Assembly: GCA_007449985.2 (NCBI GenBank)
Contig: VIIQ02000217.1
Location: forward strand, 1-64,000
Direction: 5' to 3'
DNA length: 64,000 nt
From: Desmodesmus armatus
Taxonomy: Eukaryota > Chlorophyta > Chlorophyceae > Sphaeropleales > Scenedesmaceae
The position numbers and the translations under genes are program-made. Below are positions 44,905 to 56,200 of this stretch, piece by piece; position 1 is the stretch's first letter; each line of letters begins with the position of its first letter. The notes beneath the pieces are model-generated. The model was not told the origin of the DNA. It was given only the letters and a program-made list of their open reading frames with translations, and ran no database searches.

Positions 44905-45965
44905 TTGGGGTTTTGCGGCGGTGGTGACAGCTTCGTATGGGGTTCAGCTGGGCTTGGAGAAAAACATCCACTGGAGATGGGAAAGGCTGTGCTGGGTCTG
45001 ACCTGCGCCTGTGCTGGCTTGTGATTTGCATGTTGACTTTGAGAGCATGTGCAAGCTGCAGCTTGAAAGCTACAGCCGCGTCATGCAGACTGCACTCACA
45101 GCGGCTGCCATGATCGCCAAGTTAGGGTCGTGATGTGTCGGCAGCTGGGGTCCGAGGGCTGGACATACTCCTGGTGTGACAATCAGGCGAGGCCAACAGT
45201 CTCATTATCATCTGTTTGATTGGTTGACTGACTGTGTTTTGACTGCATGACTATTCCAGCTGTGGCCTGTAGGTGAGGCAAGCGCCTTGTTGTGAGGCCC
45301 GCGGATTGTTGTTGAGAGCATGTGGCTAGATATATGTGAAGATAGATGGCACAGCAACACCTGGGCCGGCAGCAAAGGATCTTGACTCTTGAGAGCCTGT
45401 CCAGTCAAGAGGCATCTTGATTTTTGTGGACTGCCGTGCCGTGACTGCCAAGCTTGCATCCTGATGTGGCTGCAGGCTGTGTGGGTGCAACTTGGCGGCG
45501 CTGCATGGAATCTGTTGGTGGCTGTCCGTTGCAACAGACAGCGGCTTCTTGACATGACCGCAGGATGCATACACATGGGACATGAGATCATGCTACGCTG
45601 CGGCCTGCAGTCATGTTCCTTGGCCGTTGTGACATGCCCCTCGGTGACACCAGTACTACATAGCATGCTGTGTAAGACTTGATGTTCATTTGGCCCATAA
45701 GCCAAGACTCCACCCACACTTTGGGACTCAGGACAAGGGGGAAGTGTTGTACATCATAGCTGCATAGGCACATGCCGCACCCCTCTATGACAGGAGGCAT
45801 TGAAGAGCTGAAACACATTCAACATTGTCTGTCAAGGTTTGCTCACACCCAGCATGTTACACAGCTCCACCAATGCGCACACACCACCACACCACCCCTA
45901 CAAGTGTACATGATAATGTGCATGTCATCATCCTCCTGACCTTGCCTGCGGCCAAGGCAGCAGCC
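44905..45965. other. Intergenic between convergent genes
   Basis: Copy 3 (+) and the oxidoreductase gene (-) converge here. Only 3' regions are expected. No gene or repeat is supported. Confidence 0.5.
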
Positions 45966-48900
45966 TCACCCCTCAGCCTGCGGGTGCTGTGCCTGTGTGC
46001 TGGCGGCCTGTTCCCTCCACTTCAACAGCTCATGAGGAATGCCAGCCTCACTGTTGCTCAGTACTGCTGCTGCCATGAGCTTGCCTAGCCATGCATGGTA
46101 CAGCAGGCCCCTGGCCCCTAGGCCCACCAGCAGCCACACAGGGACGCTGCAGGAAAGGACGTACAGAGGGCAGCGGCAGCACAGCACAGCAGGCAGTTTG
46201 TGGACCGTTAACACAACCGCTGGTGCCATTAGCGCGTGCATTTGCCGTGGTAAATGAATATCACAATGACCAAGCCTGTGACTGCAAACCAGGGACAGTA
46301 ACGGTGCCGGAGAATGACACGTAGGTGCCTAAAATGCGCGCTTCCTAAGCCACTTCCGGTCAAAAGCAGTCAGGACACGAAGCAACACCACCAACACACC
46401 TTGCCTTGTTGTCGCAGTGCTGCTCCTGATCCTGCTGCTGCTCCTGGCTGGGCTGAACATCCAGGTCCATCCACCGCCCTGCCATGGGCACAGCACCCGT
46501 TGCTGATTTAGGCGGTATAGCCCTCACACCTGTCCTGATGCCCGCCACAGACCAGGACCGAATGCATGGCCACGTTGCAGCAGCACCAGCTACCAACTCT
46601 TCTGCAGCTGCAGCCACCTCTGCTGCTGCTGCAGGCTGCCCCTCAGTGCTGTGAGTGTCTGGAGAAACAGCCCCAGGCTCTCCCCCTGCTTCCTGCACTG
46701 CAATAGATTGCTGCTGTCCCTGCAGCGATTGGTGTAGTGTGGCATTGATACCATTACCTGGTAGGTCAACTGTCCTGCCAAGCTCTGCTAGGGCCTGCTG
46801 TGGTGTCAGGTCATACTGCTTGGTTGCACCCACTACCAGCAGATCCCCTCCCTGAGAGGCCATGTAAGGCGTGCCCAGCACGCTAGGTGCACTGGGTGGG
46901 TAGTACGCTGCTGTTGCTGCCTCTGGGGCAGAAACATCATCATACTGTTGCTGCATGCTGTTGGGGATCAACGGTGCGGCAGTGCTGGCTATGCAACTGC
47001 TGCCACCAGCAGCAGCTGCTGGCGGCGGTGGCACCATGTCCAAGGTGTACCCCTGACAGAGAGTGATCGGCAGCTGCTGCCCGATCTCAGCCAAGCTGCC
47101 TACTGCTGCTCCTGCTGCAACAACGATGGCATCTACTCCTGTTGCACGCTGCTGTTGCTGCTTTGACGGCAGACTTGGTTCTCCTAACCCCCTGGGTGGC
47201 GGGTGCAAGCTGCAGATGTCTGCTAAACTGCCCAGCTGCTGTATCTTCAGGAGCGCACTGCTGCCGTCCCCGCGTGCTGCTGCTGCGTGCTGGCAGGCCA
47301 ACCACAGAGCTTCCAAGTACTGGAGGGGCTGCAGTCAAAAGGCAAGGTACAGCGGGCTATACAACCATGGTGACAGGCCTGGCCCAGTATTGAGCGCGAT
47401 AGGTACAAGCTTGTCTGTCCCCAGTGACGCATGTCCAGTGATGCATGCACTGCGTTGCTGCTGCAGGCTTGGACACTCGCTGCCTCGAAGCAGATCCAGC
47501 CACCCACCCACCTGCAAAGTGATGCCTCCCTTCAGCAGCAGAGCAGCTGACAGCTCAGGACTCCAACCTGCCGGCTGTTGTGCCGGCTGTTGTGGCTGCT
47601 GTTGTGCCTGCCCCCCTGCCGGCTGCTGTTGCTGCTGTTCCAGCGCCATAACAGGCAGCTGCACACCAGGCAGCAGCTGCTGCGCAGTGCTTGCATCCAC
47701 CACCGTGCCGGACAGCATGGCCTGCAGCTGCTGCTGGGGTGCTGTCGATATGCCTGGGCCTTCCGCTGCGCTGGACCGCCGCTGCTGCTGCTGCTGCTGC
47801 TGTTGCTGGGGCTGGTGGTGCTGCTGCTCGGCCTGCTGCCCGCCTTGGCTGCCATACAGCTTCCAGAATGACTGTGACTGTTTGATGTTTGTGGCAGGCT
47901 TCAGCATGCCTGTCCGCCAGGCGATGCGGTCAGGGAGGCCTGCAGGAATGGGGTACAGGACATGTTGATATCAGCTGTGTGTGTAGACACAGGGAGCGCA
48001 TTCAGCCAATGCATCGTGTGGATGGTTAACATGACGACGATTTGCTGTGCCGTGCTGACTAACTGCGCATGGGGGGGGGGGGGGGGGGGGGAGGCACCAG
48101 CCACGCTTACAAACCAACATGCATGCAGCAACCCCAGATGGCTGACACAGCATTGAGCCGTCCAACACACGGAGCTACCATTACATGCAGGCCTGCAACT
48201 GTTGCATAATGACCATACTGTTTTGACTGCTGATACAAAACATACACCACCTGCTGCGGAAACTGAACTTTGGCTGAGAGATCTGATGATCAGGCAGAAC
48301 CAGGCATGACTGCTGGCCAGCTGATGCTGGTGAGTAACAATCGCCGTACCGGGAGCCTACCAGGGTGCTGTGCTGCTGCTGCTGCTTCTGCTGCATCCAC
48401 CAGCTCCAGAGCAGCTTCCATGGCATCCTGCGCCCGCCACAGCAACTGCAGCAGCAACATGAGCAGGATGGGGACCAGCAGCAGCGGCACCAGCAACAGT
48501 AGCAGAATAGCAGCGTCAAGACCACGCCGTCCATATCACCACCACCACCGCAGCAGCAGCAGCAGCAGCAGCAGTGGATGATTTCGACTGTTGTCTGATG
48601 GTTGCGGCCACTGTTCTGCTTGCGGTGGACTTCATGCAGGCATCAGAGAGCCGCTCAGAGGGCCTAACACCAACAATGGAAGAGTAAAAAGCAACTGCAC
48701 ATCACGCATACTACTAGGCACATTGTTTGTTTGGCTGCAGGAACACTAGACCAGCACCACAGCCACTAAAACCTATCCACCCAGCACTACAGCAGTATGC
48801 ACTTACCTTGCCCATAGGTGCAAATGGGTGGAGGAGGCCAGCTGCTGCTCCAGAGCCCCCTGCTCCTATACCCACAGCATCATAGACAGTCACGCGCACA

Positions 48901-49387
48901 GGCACCTGGGTGCTGCTCTGCTTCTGCACACATCACACCAGCCCAACATGCACAAGCCACAGCAGATGAGCCACATGCTGCCACCCAACAGCTAAGGAGC
49001 CACTGGAGAGGCTGGGGAGAGCAGTGATCCAACCATGCTGACAGTGTCAAAGGCTATTTTGTGAAGCTGGCAAGAGGTTCCCCCAAGCGGCTATAGTCAA
49101 CAGCCCAGCGAGCTGTCAGGTCTCACCAGCAGATGGTATGCTGTTGCCAAGCCAGCAAGGCCAGCACCCACCACAACATAATGCTTGCCTGCAGCATGAT
49201 CATATGCTACTCAGCAACAAACATCTCAGACGAACATTGATGGATTTCGATGACTGCTGACATTGTGGGCCAATTCACCTGTGGGCTGTGGTGGTGCTGC
49301 TGCTGTGGCGCAATTGACTGTGCTGGCTGCTCGGGAAAGAGCCGAGCACTGCACCCGCAGCTGACAATGCATTGGTTTCATCACCAT
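45966..49387 (-). CDS. FAD-dependent oxidoreductase (DAO family), Gln-rich
   Basis: Flavoprotein of the D-amino-acid oxidase / glycine oxidase / MnmC-like fold. Seven exons: 49387-49279, 49188-49127, 48923-48807, 48445-48361, 47939-47512, 47328-46400, 46146-45966. They total 1911 bases, 636 residues, with all phases matching. The N-terminus lacks acidic residues and looks like an organelle transit peptide. The FAD-binding Rossmann loop is HYVVVGAGLAGLATAYHLL (GxGxxG at 44-49), followed by GIGAGGSGAAAGLLHPFAP, where the family has its second FAD contact. Then come RTGMLKPATN and DAIVVAAGAAVGSLAEI, and the C-terminal flavin segment VWLLVGLGARGLLYHAWLG. Several insertions are low complexity: a Gln run of nine encoded by CTG repeats on the plus strand, and Ala/Pro/Gln tracts, making it far longer than the usual 370-400 residues. 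The substrate cannot be told. Confidence 0.86.
48067..48091. repeat. Poly-G tract in oxidoreductase intron
   Basis: G run of more than 20 bases in the intron between the exons at 48361 and 47939 of the oxidoreductase gene. Confidence 0.8.
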
Positions 49388-49724
49388 ACGAGGGGTGCAC
49401 GCGAAACCACCTGAAAGGAACACACCGGTGACAACAGACGTCAACGATCCTGTCCGACCGGGGAGATTGCGTACAGACGGAACATGCCACAAAGTTGGGG
49501 CAAGCCTTCACAAAGTGCAACAACATTGCATATGTGGTATTTGTCGTTGCGTCTCCATGCGGTCAAACATCTTTGACTGCCAGGCTGGCAGGCCACCTGA
49601 TCCAAGAGCTCCATGCCCAGTTGCTGCATGCCACTTATACCCAGTGTAGCTGCTGCAGCCCACCTCGAGTACAGAAGCCCCTACCTTGTACCTTTGTCAA
49701 TGGAATCATCGCCACCAGCTGACA
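49388..49724. other. Short intergenic region, oxidoreductase promoter
   Basis: The 337 bases between the end of USB1 and the start of the oxidoreductase on the same strand. It should hold the 3' end of one and the promoter of the other. No motif is certain. Confidence 0.45.
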
Positions 49725-52619
49725 TCAGCCTTGCCACACAACATGCCGCATCTTGCCAATCTGGCACACCACCTGCGACACCTGCAAGGGGGATCACGAG
49801 CGGCCTGTGTCAGCCACGTTTGATACAACTGCGACCTTTATGATGCTGACCACCAAGTTCCATGTCATGGTGAAATTGACTACACACTGACTGCTGGACA
49901 ACCAACAGCCCTCATCATGCGTGCACGTACAGCAGCACAATTCACACATCACTATTGGCATGGGCCAGCATAAGTGGTGCGTGTCCACCACCCCACCCAC
50001 CCACACACCCACCCACCCACCTTGAGCTGTACAGCCTCATGTTCCATGCTGTCCAGCCAGGGCTGCAGGCGGCTGGCCTGGTCGCCAGGGGTCCAGGCCA
50101 GGGACACATGAGGGAGGGGCACCTGCACACAACCAACATGACTAGACTGACACCATGGACATAACCACCCAGCCCCAGTGTTGATGCCACTATGGTCAAG
50201 CATCAACATGCAGCTCTGCCACGACACACGCCCTCAATTCAATAGCCAGGTGCCAAGGCACTCGCATTGACACCACTACATCGCACAGTGCGCTGTGACA
50301 ACATCACAACATACTATGCCATGTAGTGGTGTCAAAGCGAGCACCTTGGCACCTGGCTGTGACTTGCATTGAGCTTGCTGAAGTAGTGGTGAAGCGGGTT
50401 GATTTGCAGGCAGTGAGTAAGCATGCAGGCGTGCCCGTTGAAGCCTCAGCACAGCTCACCTCCGTAGGATGGCACTGCGGACACATGGCTCTGTAAAAAT
50501 CCTATACAGGCCTCCTACCTGCCCCCTGGCCCCCAATGTCACTCCGCCTTCACCCAGCACACCCGCTACTACCCTAGCAGGGAAGCCTCCCAGTTACCTG
50601 TCACCTGCTGCCCCCACCCGTTAAGAAGCCTGCCCCCAGCCCCCCCGCCCCCCCCCCCCCCCCCCCCGCACAGCACCCACCCACCTCCCGCACCCACCTC
50701 GTAAAAGGGCTGCAGGCCATGTGTGATGAAGGCCCTGTTGACAGCTTCAACCAGACGCACAACCTGCACACACATACACACACATGCAGGAAACACTGTA
50801 AATTCACACGCAGGAACATTGCCATGTGCAAGTGGCGACAGTTGACAATGCACCATATACGCCAACTCAATGTTCTGCCAGCGTCCACATGAAGCCCCCA
50901 CATCACAGGACAGAAGACACCTTCTCCTGCACCACAATCCACCAGGTAGCTCACTGCAGTAAGGGATCCTTCTGCCAGCTACCACACCCCGCCCCCTGCT
51001 TGTCGTTAAAGTGCTGTGGCTCTCACAGCACTCACGCACCCTGCCCTCACACTTGTTTGGTGTGACGGGTGGGGTGGGTGAGGCAGGGGGTGGGTGGGTG
51101 GGTGGTTTAGGGGGGGGGCTGCTTGCTGTAATGGTGCTGTGGCTGCCACATCACTCACACCAATCTGCCATCACACAATCCCATGATGATACCTCACAGA
51201 TGCTCACCCGTGCCTCCCCGGCTGCCACCTTGACTCCCACAAACGAGCGTGTTGCTGCATCATTCACAAGGCACACCAGCCCCTGCAGCTGCACCCTGCA
51301 GGCCTTGAAAGGTTTCAGCTGCTTTGTCAGCGCCGCCTGCAGGGAGTCGATCTGGATCCGCTTGATAGGCACAGTGCGGGATATGCTCATGTGCAGCGGC
51401 AGCTGCTGCTGGTCTGTGGCTTCCTGGCTAGGGGCGTCCTGAGGGGCAGGATTTTCCTGCACAGCTTGTGATGGGGCTGGTGTAGCTGCTGCAACTGCTG
51501 CTGCAGGGGTCCAGGGGAAGGTAGGCCAAAGGTGCAGGGTGGATGTGTCAGGGGTATGCTTGCTTGCTGCAGGGGCGGCTGTTGGGTTGCTGGAGCTGCT
51601 TGCATGCGTAGCTGTGCTGGATGCTGCTGCTGCAGGTGCAGGCTGAGTGCTGGTGACACCTGTTGCTGCTGCTGCTGCTGTTGCTGAGGGACACTCTGAG
51701 AGGAGCCTTGTGGCCAGTGAGTGTAGCTGAGCTTGTGCTGACTCATCCACTGCAGCAGCAGGCAAGGTCAGCAAGACCAGGGTACCACACAATCCGCTCA
51801 GCATTTGAGGTTGCATAAACAGTACAGACACACCATCAGAAGTGCCGTGTGTGGCACCCGGGTATGGAGGCCGTTGCTGAACACCTGATAGAACTGTTAG
51901 AGCGATGTGTATGATGACAACATGAGCTGCCAGATGCAGCAAGGGACCGGGTCTAATGAATGTGCTGTGCTTCCTGCTCTGTGTGGGCGTGGATTCCCCT
52001 CCATTCCTGCGATGCTGAAACAGCAATCCTGGAAGCTGAAACAGCAAGGCAGGGGCTTACACAGCACGGCTGAGCTGTGCAGCTGCTGCTTGGTTGGGTG
52101 GTGATGCACGGCACTTCGCTTACCTGTGATGTACACAACTGTTGCAAAGTTGCCCTCCACATGTGGAAACGTCCTGATTCGTGCAGGCTCTGGTGGTAGC
52201 TGCCTGCTGTTGCCCAGCTTTATCACTGCAGATTTTCCAGAAGGAAGCTGCCGGGTAGTGGCTGCCGCACATGCCGCTGCTGGTCCTATGCCACCTGTCG
52301 CAGCCGGACGTTGCTGTGCTGCTGCACTGCTGCCAGCAGTAAGGATGTCTGCCAGAAGAGCTTCTGCTGATGGAAGAGCGGGTGTAGACACCGTTAACTG
52401 ATGGTACCTGTGTTCGCCCGCATTCACAGCTTTTTAGCTGGCTAAGTGTACTTACAGCTGCACAGATCACTGACCACAGATCAAGTTTGAGAACACTTAC
52501 CCTTCGTCCAGCTTCGTGCGCTTGCTGGGTGGAATTTCAGCAGGTGAGTGGACTACTGCATCTCTGTTGTCATCCCCTTGCGATTCGCTATCTGAGCCAT
52601 ATGCTCCCAGCAGATCCAT
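49725..52619 (-). CDS. USB1: U6 snRNA phosphodiesterase USB1 (Mpn1)
   Basis: A 2H phosphodiesterase that trims the 3' oligo(U) tail of U6 snRNA and leaves a protected end; nuclear, needed for spliceosome recycling. Exons 52619-52501, 52407-52124, 51749-51208, 50763-50698, 50122-50021 and 49781-49725 total 1170 bases, 389 residues, all in phase. It starts MDLLGAYGSDSESQGDD, like other USB1 N-termini (a short residue run, then an acidic patch). RTFPHVEGNFATVVYIT is the conserved entry motif. Both catalytic HxS motifs are present: LPLHMSISRTVPIK (His254, Ser256) and VPLPHVSLAWTPGD (His342, Ser344). Between them are LVCLVNDAATRSFVGVKV and VEAVNRAFITHGLQPFYE. The end, VVCQIGKMRHVVW, matches the family tail. 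Ala/Thr/Pro-rich low complexity (residues 155-245) makes it longer than human USB1 (265). Confidence 0.92.
50244..50358. repeat. Inverted-repeat (MITE-like) element in USB1 intron
   Basis: The 38-base arms 50244-50281 and 50321-50358 are inverted copies with about three mismatches, separated by about 39 bases. The element is small and non-coding and lies within the intron between USB1 exons 5 and 6. No target duplication is obvious. Confidence 0.8.
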
Positions 52620-53267
52620 GAAGACGATCACACACTCACTCTGGAGTGACTGTCTAGCACAGCCAGCATATGGATGCCACAGGATCTACAATCATGCTTG
52701 GCTCTCTTGTGTTTGATGCCTTAGCAAATGCCTGTCACTCTCCTTGAAGCCTGTTATCATGTCACCTTGACCAATGTGGTTGGTATCTCAAGTCTCCTGC
52801 ATGCAACGCTCGTCCAATTGTTGCCAGCATGTCGAAGTTACACAGCTGTGCGCCTGAAGCAGACACTATCAGTCTCGTCCATGTAGACCCGTCCACATGT
52901 AGCACAGCACTGCACAGCATACCAGCCAAAGCACAATGTTGCCCCTGGCTAACAAGACCAGCCCTCTGCACTTCTGCCTTCTGCTGGTGTCAACAAAGCA
53001 ATGCTTGAACACAACAGAGCCCCAGCACTGATACACCAGCACCTCTCTACTGCTACACACCCTGCCACCCATTCCCGCAACGCTAACTATCAGCTGCTGG
53101 TGAATAACAAAGTGTCATGCTCTGTAGGCTGAAACCTACACACCCAGACCACAGCTCCCCTGCCGCTGCACCACCTCAAAGTGCATGGATGCAAGTGCAT
53201 CCACCACTTAAGCTGCGCTAGACATAGAAGCCTCAAAGAAAAACAACCAAAGCCGTCCCTCAGGCGG
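52620..53267. other. Intergenic, USB1 promoter region
   Basis: Upstream of USB1 and downstream of the TPR/DnaJ gene, both on the minus strand. I see no gene or clear signal. Confidence 0.5.
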
Positions 53268-56200
53268 CTACCACTTGCTCCTGTAGTGGTAACCAGTACC
53301 TCCAGCCGTTGACTCATCTTCGTCAGAGTCCAAATCACCATCATCATCATCAGCTTGCCAGTAGTTGCTATTATACCAGCGGCTGCCGGCCCCGCCACCG
53401 CTGCTGCCACAACCTGGGCGGCTGCTGCCTGCTCCGCTGCTGCCGGCACCCCCTGGGCGGCTGCTGCCAGCCTGCTGCCGGCCGTACTGCGGAGCTGCTG
53501 CGGTGCGCTTGAAAAAGTCGTCAAACCCGTAATCTGCATCTGCTCTGCGGGCGCCATAGGAGTAGGTGTAGGATGCAGGCCTGCTGTAGCTGTTGGTGCT
53601 GCTGTTGCTGTTCCAGAGCTGCTCCTCTGTGCGCAGGTCACGGTCCAGCTGCAGCAGCAGGACAGGATTATGAACAGAGACAAGCAAAGCACCACCAACC
53701 TGTCACACCCTGGACCTCAACCAAATTTTCAGCAGACACGTGAAGAAGCCGCGGACAACACACACATCATGCACGTAGTATGCAGTGCACTATACTGTTC
53801 ATACGCGTAGGTGTATCTGCAGCACCCTGAAGCTGGCACAGCAACCAATCATAGCCCTGAGCAAGCATGCCGCCCTGGCTGTTTCACACTGCTCAACACT
53901 GCTGCTCACCTTGCTCCTGCTGGTTGCATTGGTAAGCTCCTCGTGTGCAGCGCTCAGGAAGCCAAACACCTCATTGGCTGCGGCCTTGAGTGAGGCATCA
54001 ACGCCACCAGAAGCTGCAGTCACGTGCGCTGCTGCAGCGCCACAGCGGCCGAGCTTGGCAGACCAGCGGCAGTGCTGCAAGGCCTTGTCAGGGTGGTGCT
54101 TCAACGCCAGTGCACGGTAGGCCCTGCAGTGCAGAACGGACGGATCCGCACCACATTGCAGCACACACATGAGGATTGTATCGGCTTTGAATAAGCTTAG
54201 TGTCTGACACTCCCTGTGTCTACGCACCACATGTTCAACACGCTGACACGATATCAGGGCCCAGCAGCTTGTCGAGGCCAAAACAAAGCAACATAAGCCG
54301 CCCCTCTTGTGCAGAGTTCACACTGGTGGCCATCATCATCCTGCCAGAGTGCTGTATCAAAGTGAGCCAGAGCGTTCCAAGCGCCTCCACAACAGCGTTT
54401 TGAAAGCGGACGGCCTTCCCAAGCGACAGCACCGTAACTCACTTGCGGATGTCTGCCTCTGTCGCTGACATCGTCAGACCCAGTGCCTTGTAGTGGTGGG
54501 CAGTCTTGAAGCGGCGAGCAGCAACCTGCACACACACGGTTCAAACATTTGTCAGCCGTCCTCAACTGCAGCCGCGCTTGAGGTGTACTCAGCAAAGCAT
54601 GCACGACGTACCCCACAGATCCAAGCCCACACTGCGCCTTTCACACTCCCTACCGCATGTCTTGCACAACTTTGCCTGCAATGTCTTGGCAGCTAGTCCT
54701 AAGCGGCAAGCGATCACTACGTTCTTGTCATGCACCATGCTTTCCCCTGTAGACAAGCCACATGCGCAACCAGTGCAGAACCTCATGCTTGCTGTTCATG
54801 CTCATGCTGCGCATTGATGGCTAGTCTGCGGTCTTCCCCCGTCCACCCTGCCACCTCAGGGGAGGAGCGGCACATATTCAAGTTTAGTGTGGTCACAGGG
54901 GCAGGGGGAGAGGCATCATCCCACTGGTTGGCCACACACAACGGAATCAGCCAAGGCAACACAGTTGCTCGCACCTGTGCTGTGGCCAGCATGTCTTCAA
55001 ACTTGCGCCGGTCTGCTGTGCTGAGCTGCAACAGGTTGGCGCCATGCGTGAGCTCGTGGCCGCGCGTGGTGGCGGGGTCCACAGCATTCGCAGGGCCCTT
55101 GAGGGCGTCCTGCAGGACCACCACTGCGCGGTCAGCACGGTGCAGGGACTCCAGCACTTGCGCCATCCTGCAGCAACAGCCAGGGTCAGCACACATGGTG
55201 AGCTCAGAATGGTGGATGTTTGAAGCCCACGCTGCGACAAACCCATGTTGAATGATGGAGTGTACGACAACACTTCCCACCATTTTTACTGATCAAATGT
55301 TGTGTCTACTTGTACCACCCAGCCACGCGCGAGACGCCCAGCCACGGGTGAGCACAGCAGGTTGGACCCACCAGTGTCAACAAGTCAGATGTGCCAGTGA
55401 ATGCTCTCAACTGCAGGCCATGCCTGCAATACTTGGCTGCTCAACCTGACGGCACCATGTGCTGACTCTATCATGTTGTTCGTCTCTCAGCGAGGTTGTT
55501 ACTTCAACAGACCCCATCCCAGCCGACCCCCCAGCCCCCTCCACCCAACCCACTCTCATACCTCAGATATGCCCTGGCATACTTGGGGTCCAGCGCCACT
55601 GCCCGGCTGCAATCCGCAAGTGCCTCCACCAGCCTCTGCTGCTGCTGCAGCGCTGCCGCCCTGTTGCTGTGGATAACCGCCGCAAACCCGCAGCTCGGCT
55701 GCAGTGCCAGCGCCTTCCCATACGCCTCCGTCGCCTTGTCATACTGCTTCCCCTGGATTGCTGCATTGCCGGCCTCCTTGAGGCTCAGCAGCTGCTGTGT
55801 CTGCACCAGCAGCTCCGAAAGCTCGTCCCCTTGTGGCACCAGCAGCCGCCACAGGCTCTTCTGTCCCCCGCTGTCCTGCTGCGCCAGCTGCCGCTGCCCC
55901 TGCTGTAGCAGCGCCTTCACCCCTGCGAGGTCCCCCTGGTGCCACTTGACCTGCGCCAGCACCCACCAGCGCCAACCCCACTGGCGGTTGCTGTGCTGCG
56001 GCTGCTGCGCAAAGAACCCGTTGGGCGCGGCCTCTGCGATGGTCGCCGCTGCCTCCAGCTGCCCAGACCGCAGCAGCAGCCAGGCCAGCATCGCAGGCCC
56101 GTCCTCCCAGAAAGTGAGCTCCGTCACCAACGCCTTAGCATCCTTGACGAGTGCCTCCGCTGCTGCTGAGTCTTCCAAGGGGCCAGTACCACCCTCCGCA

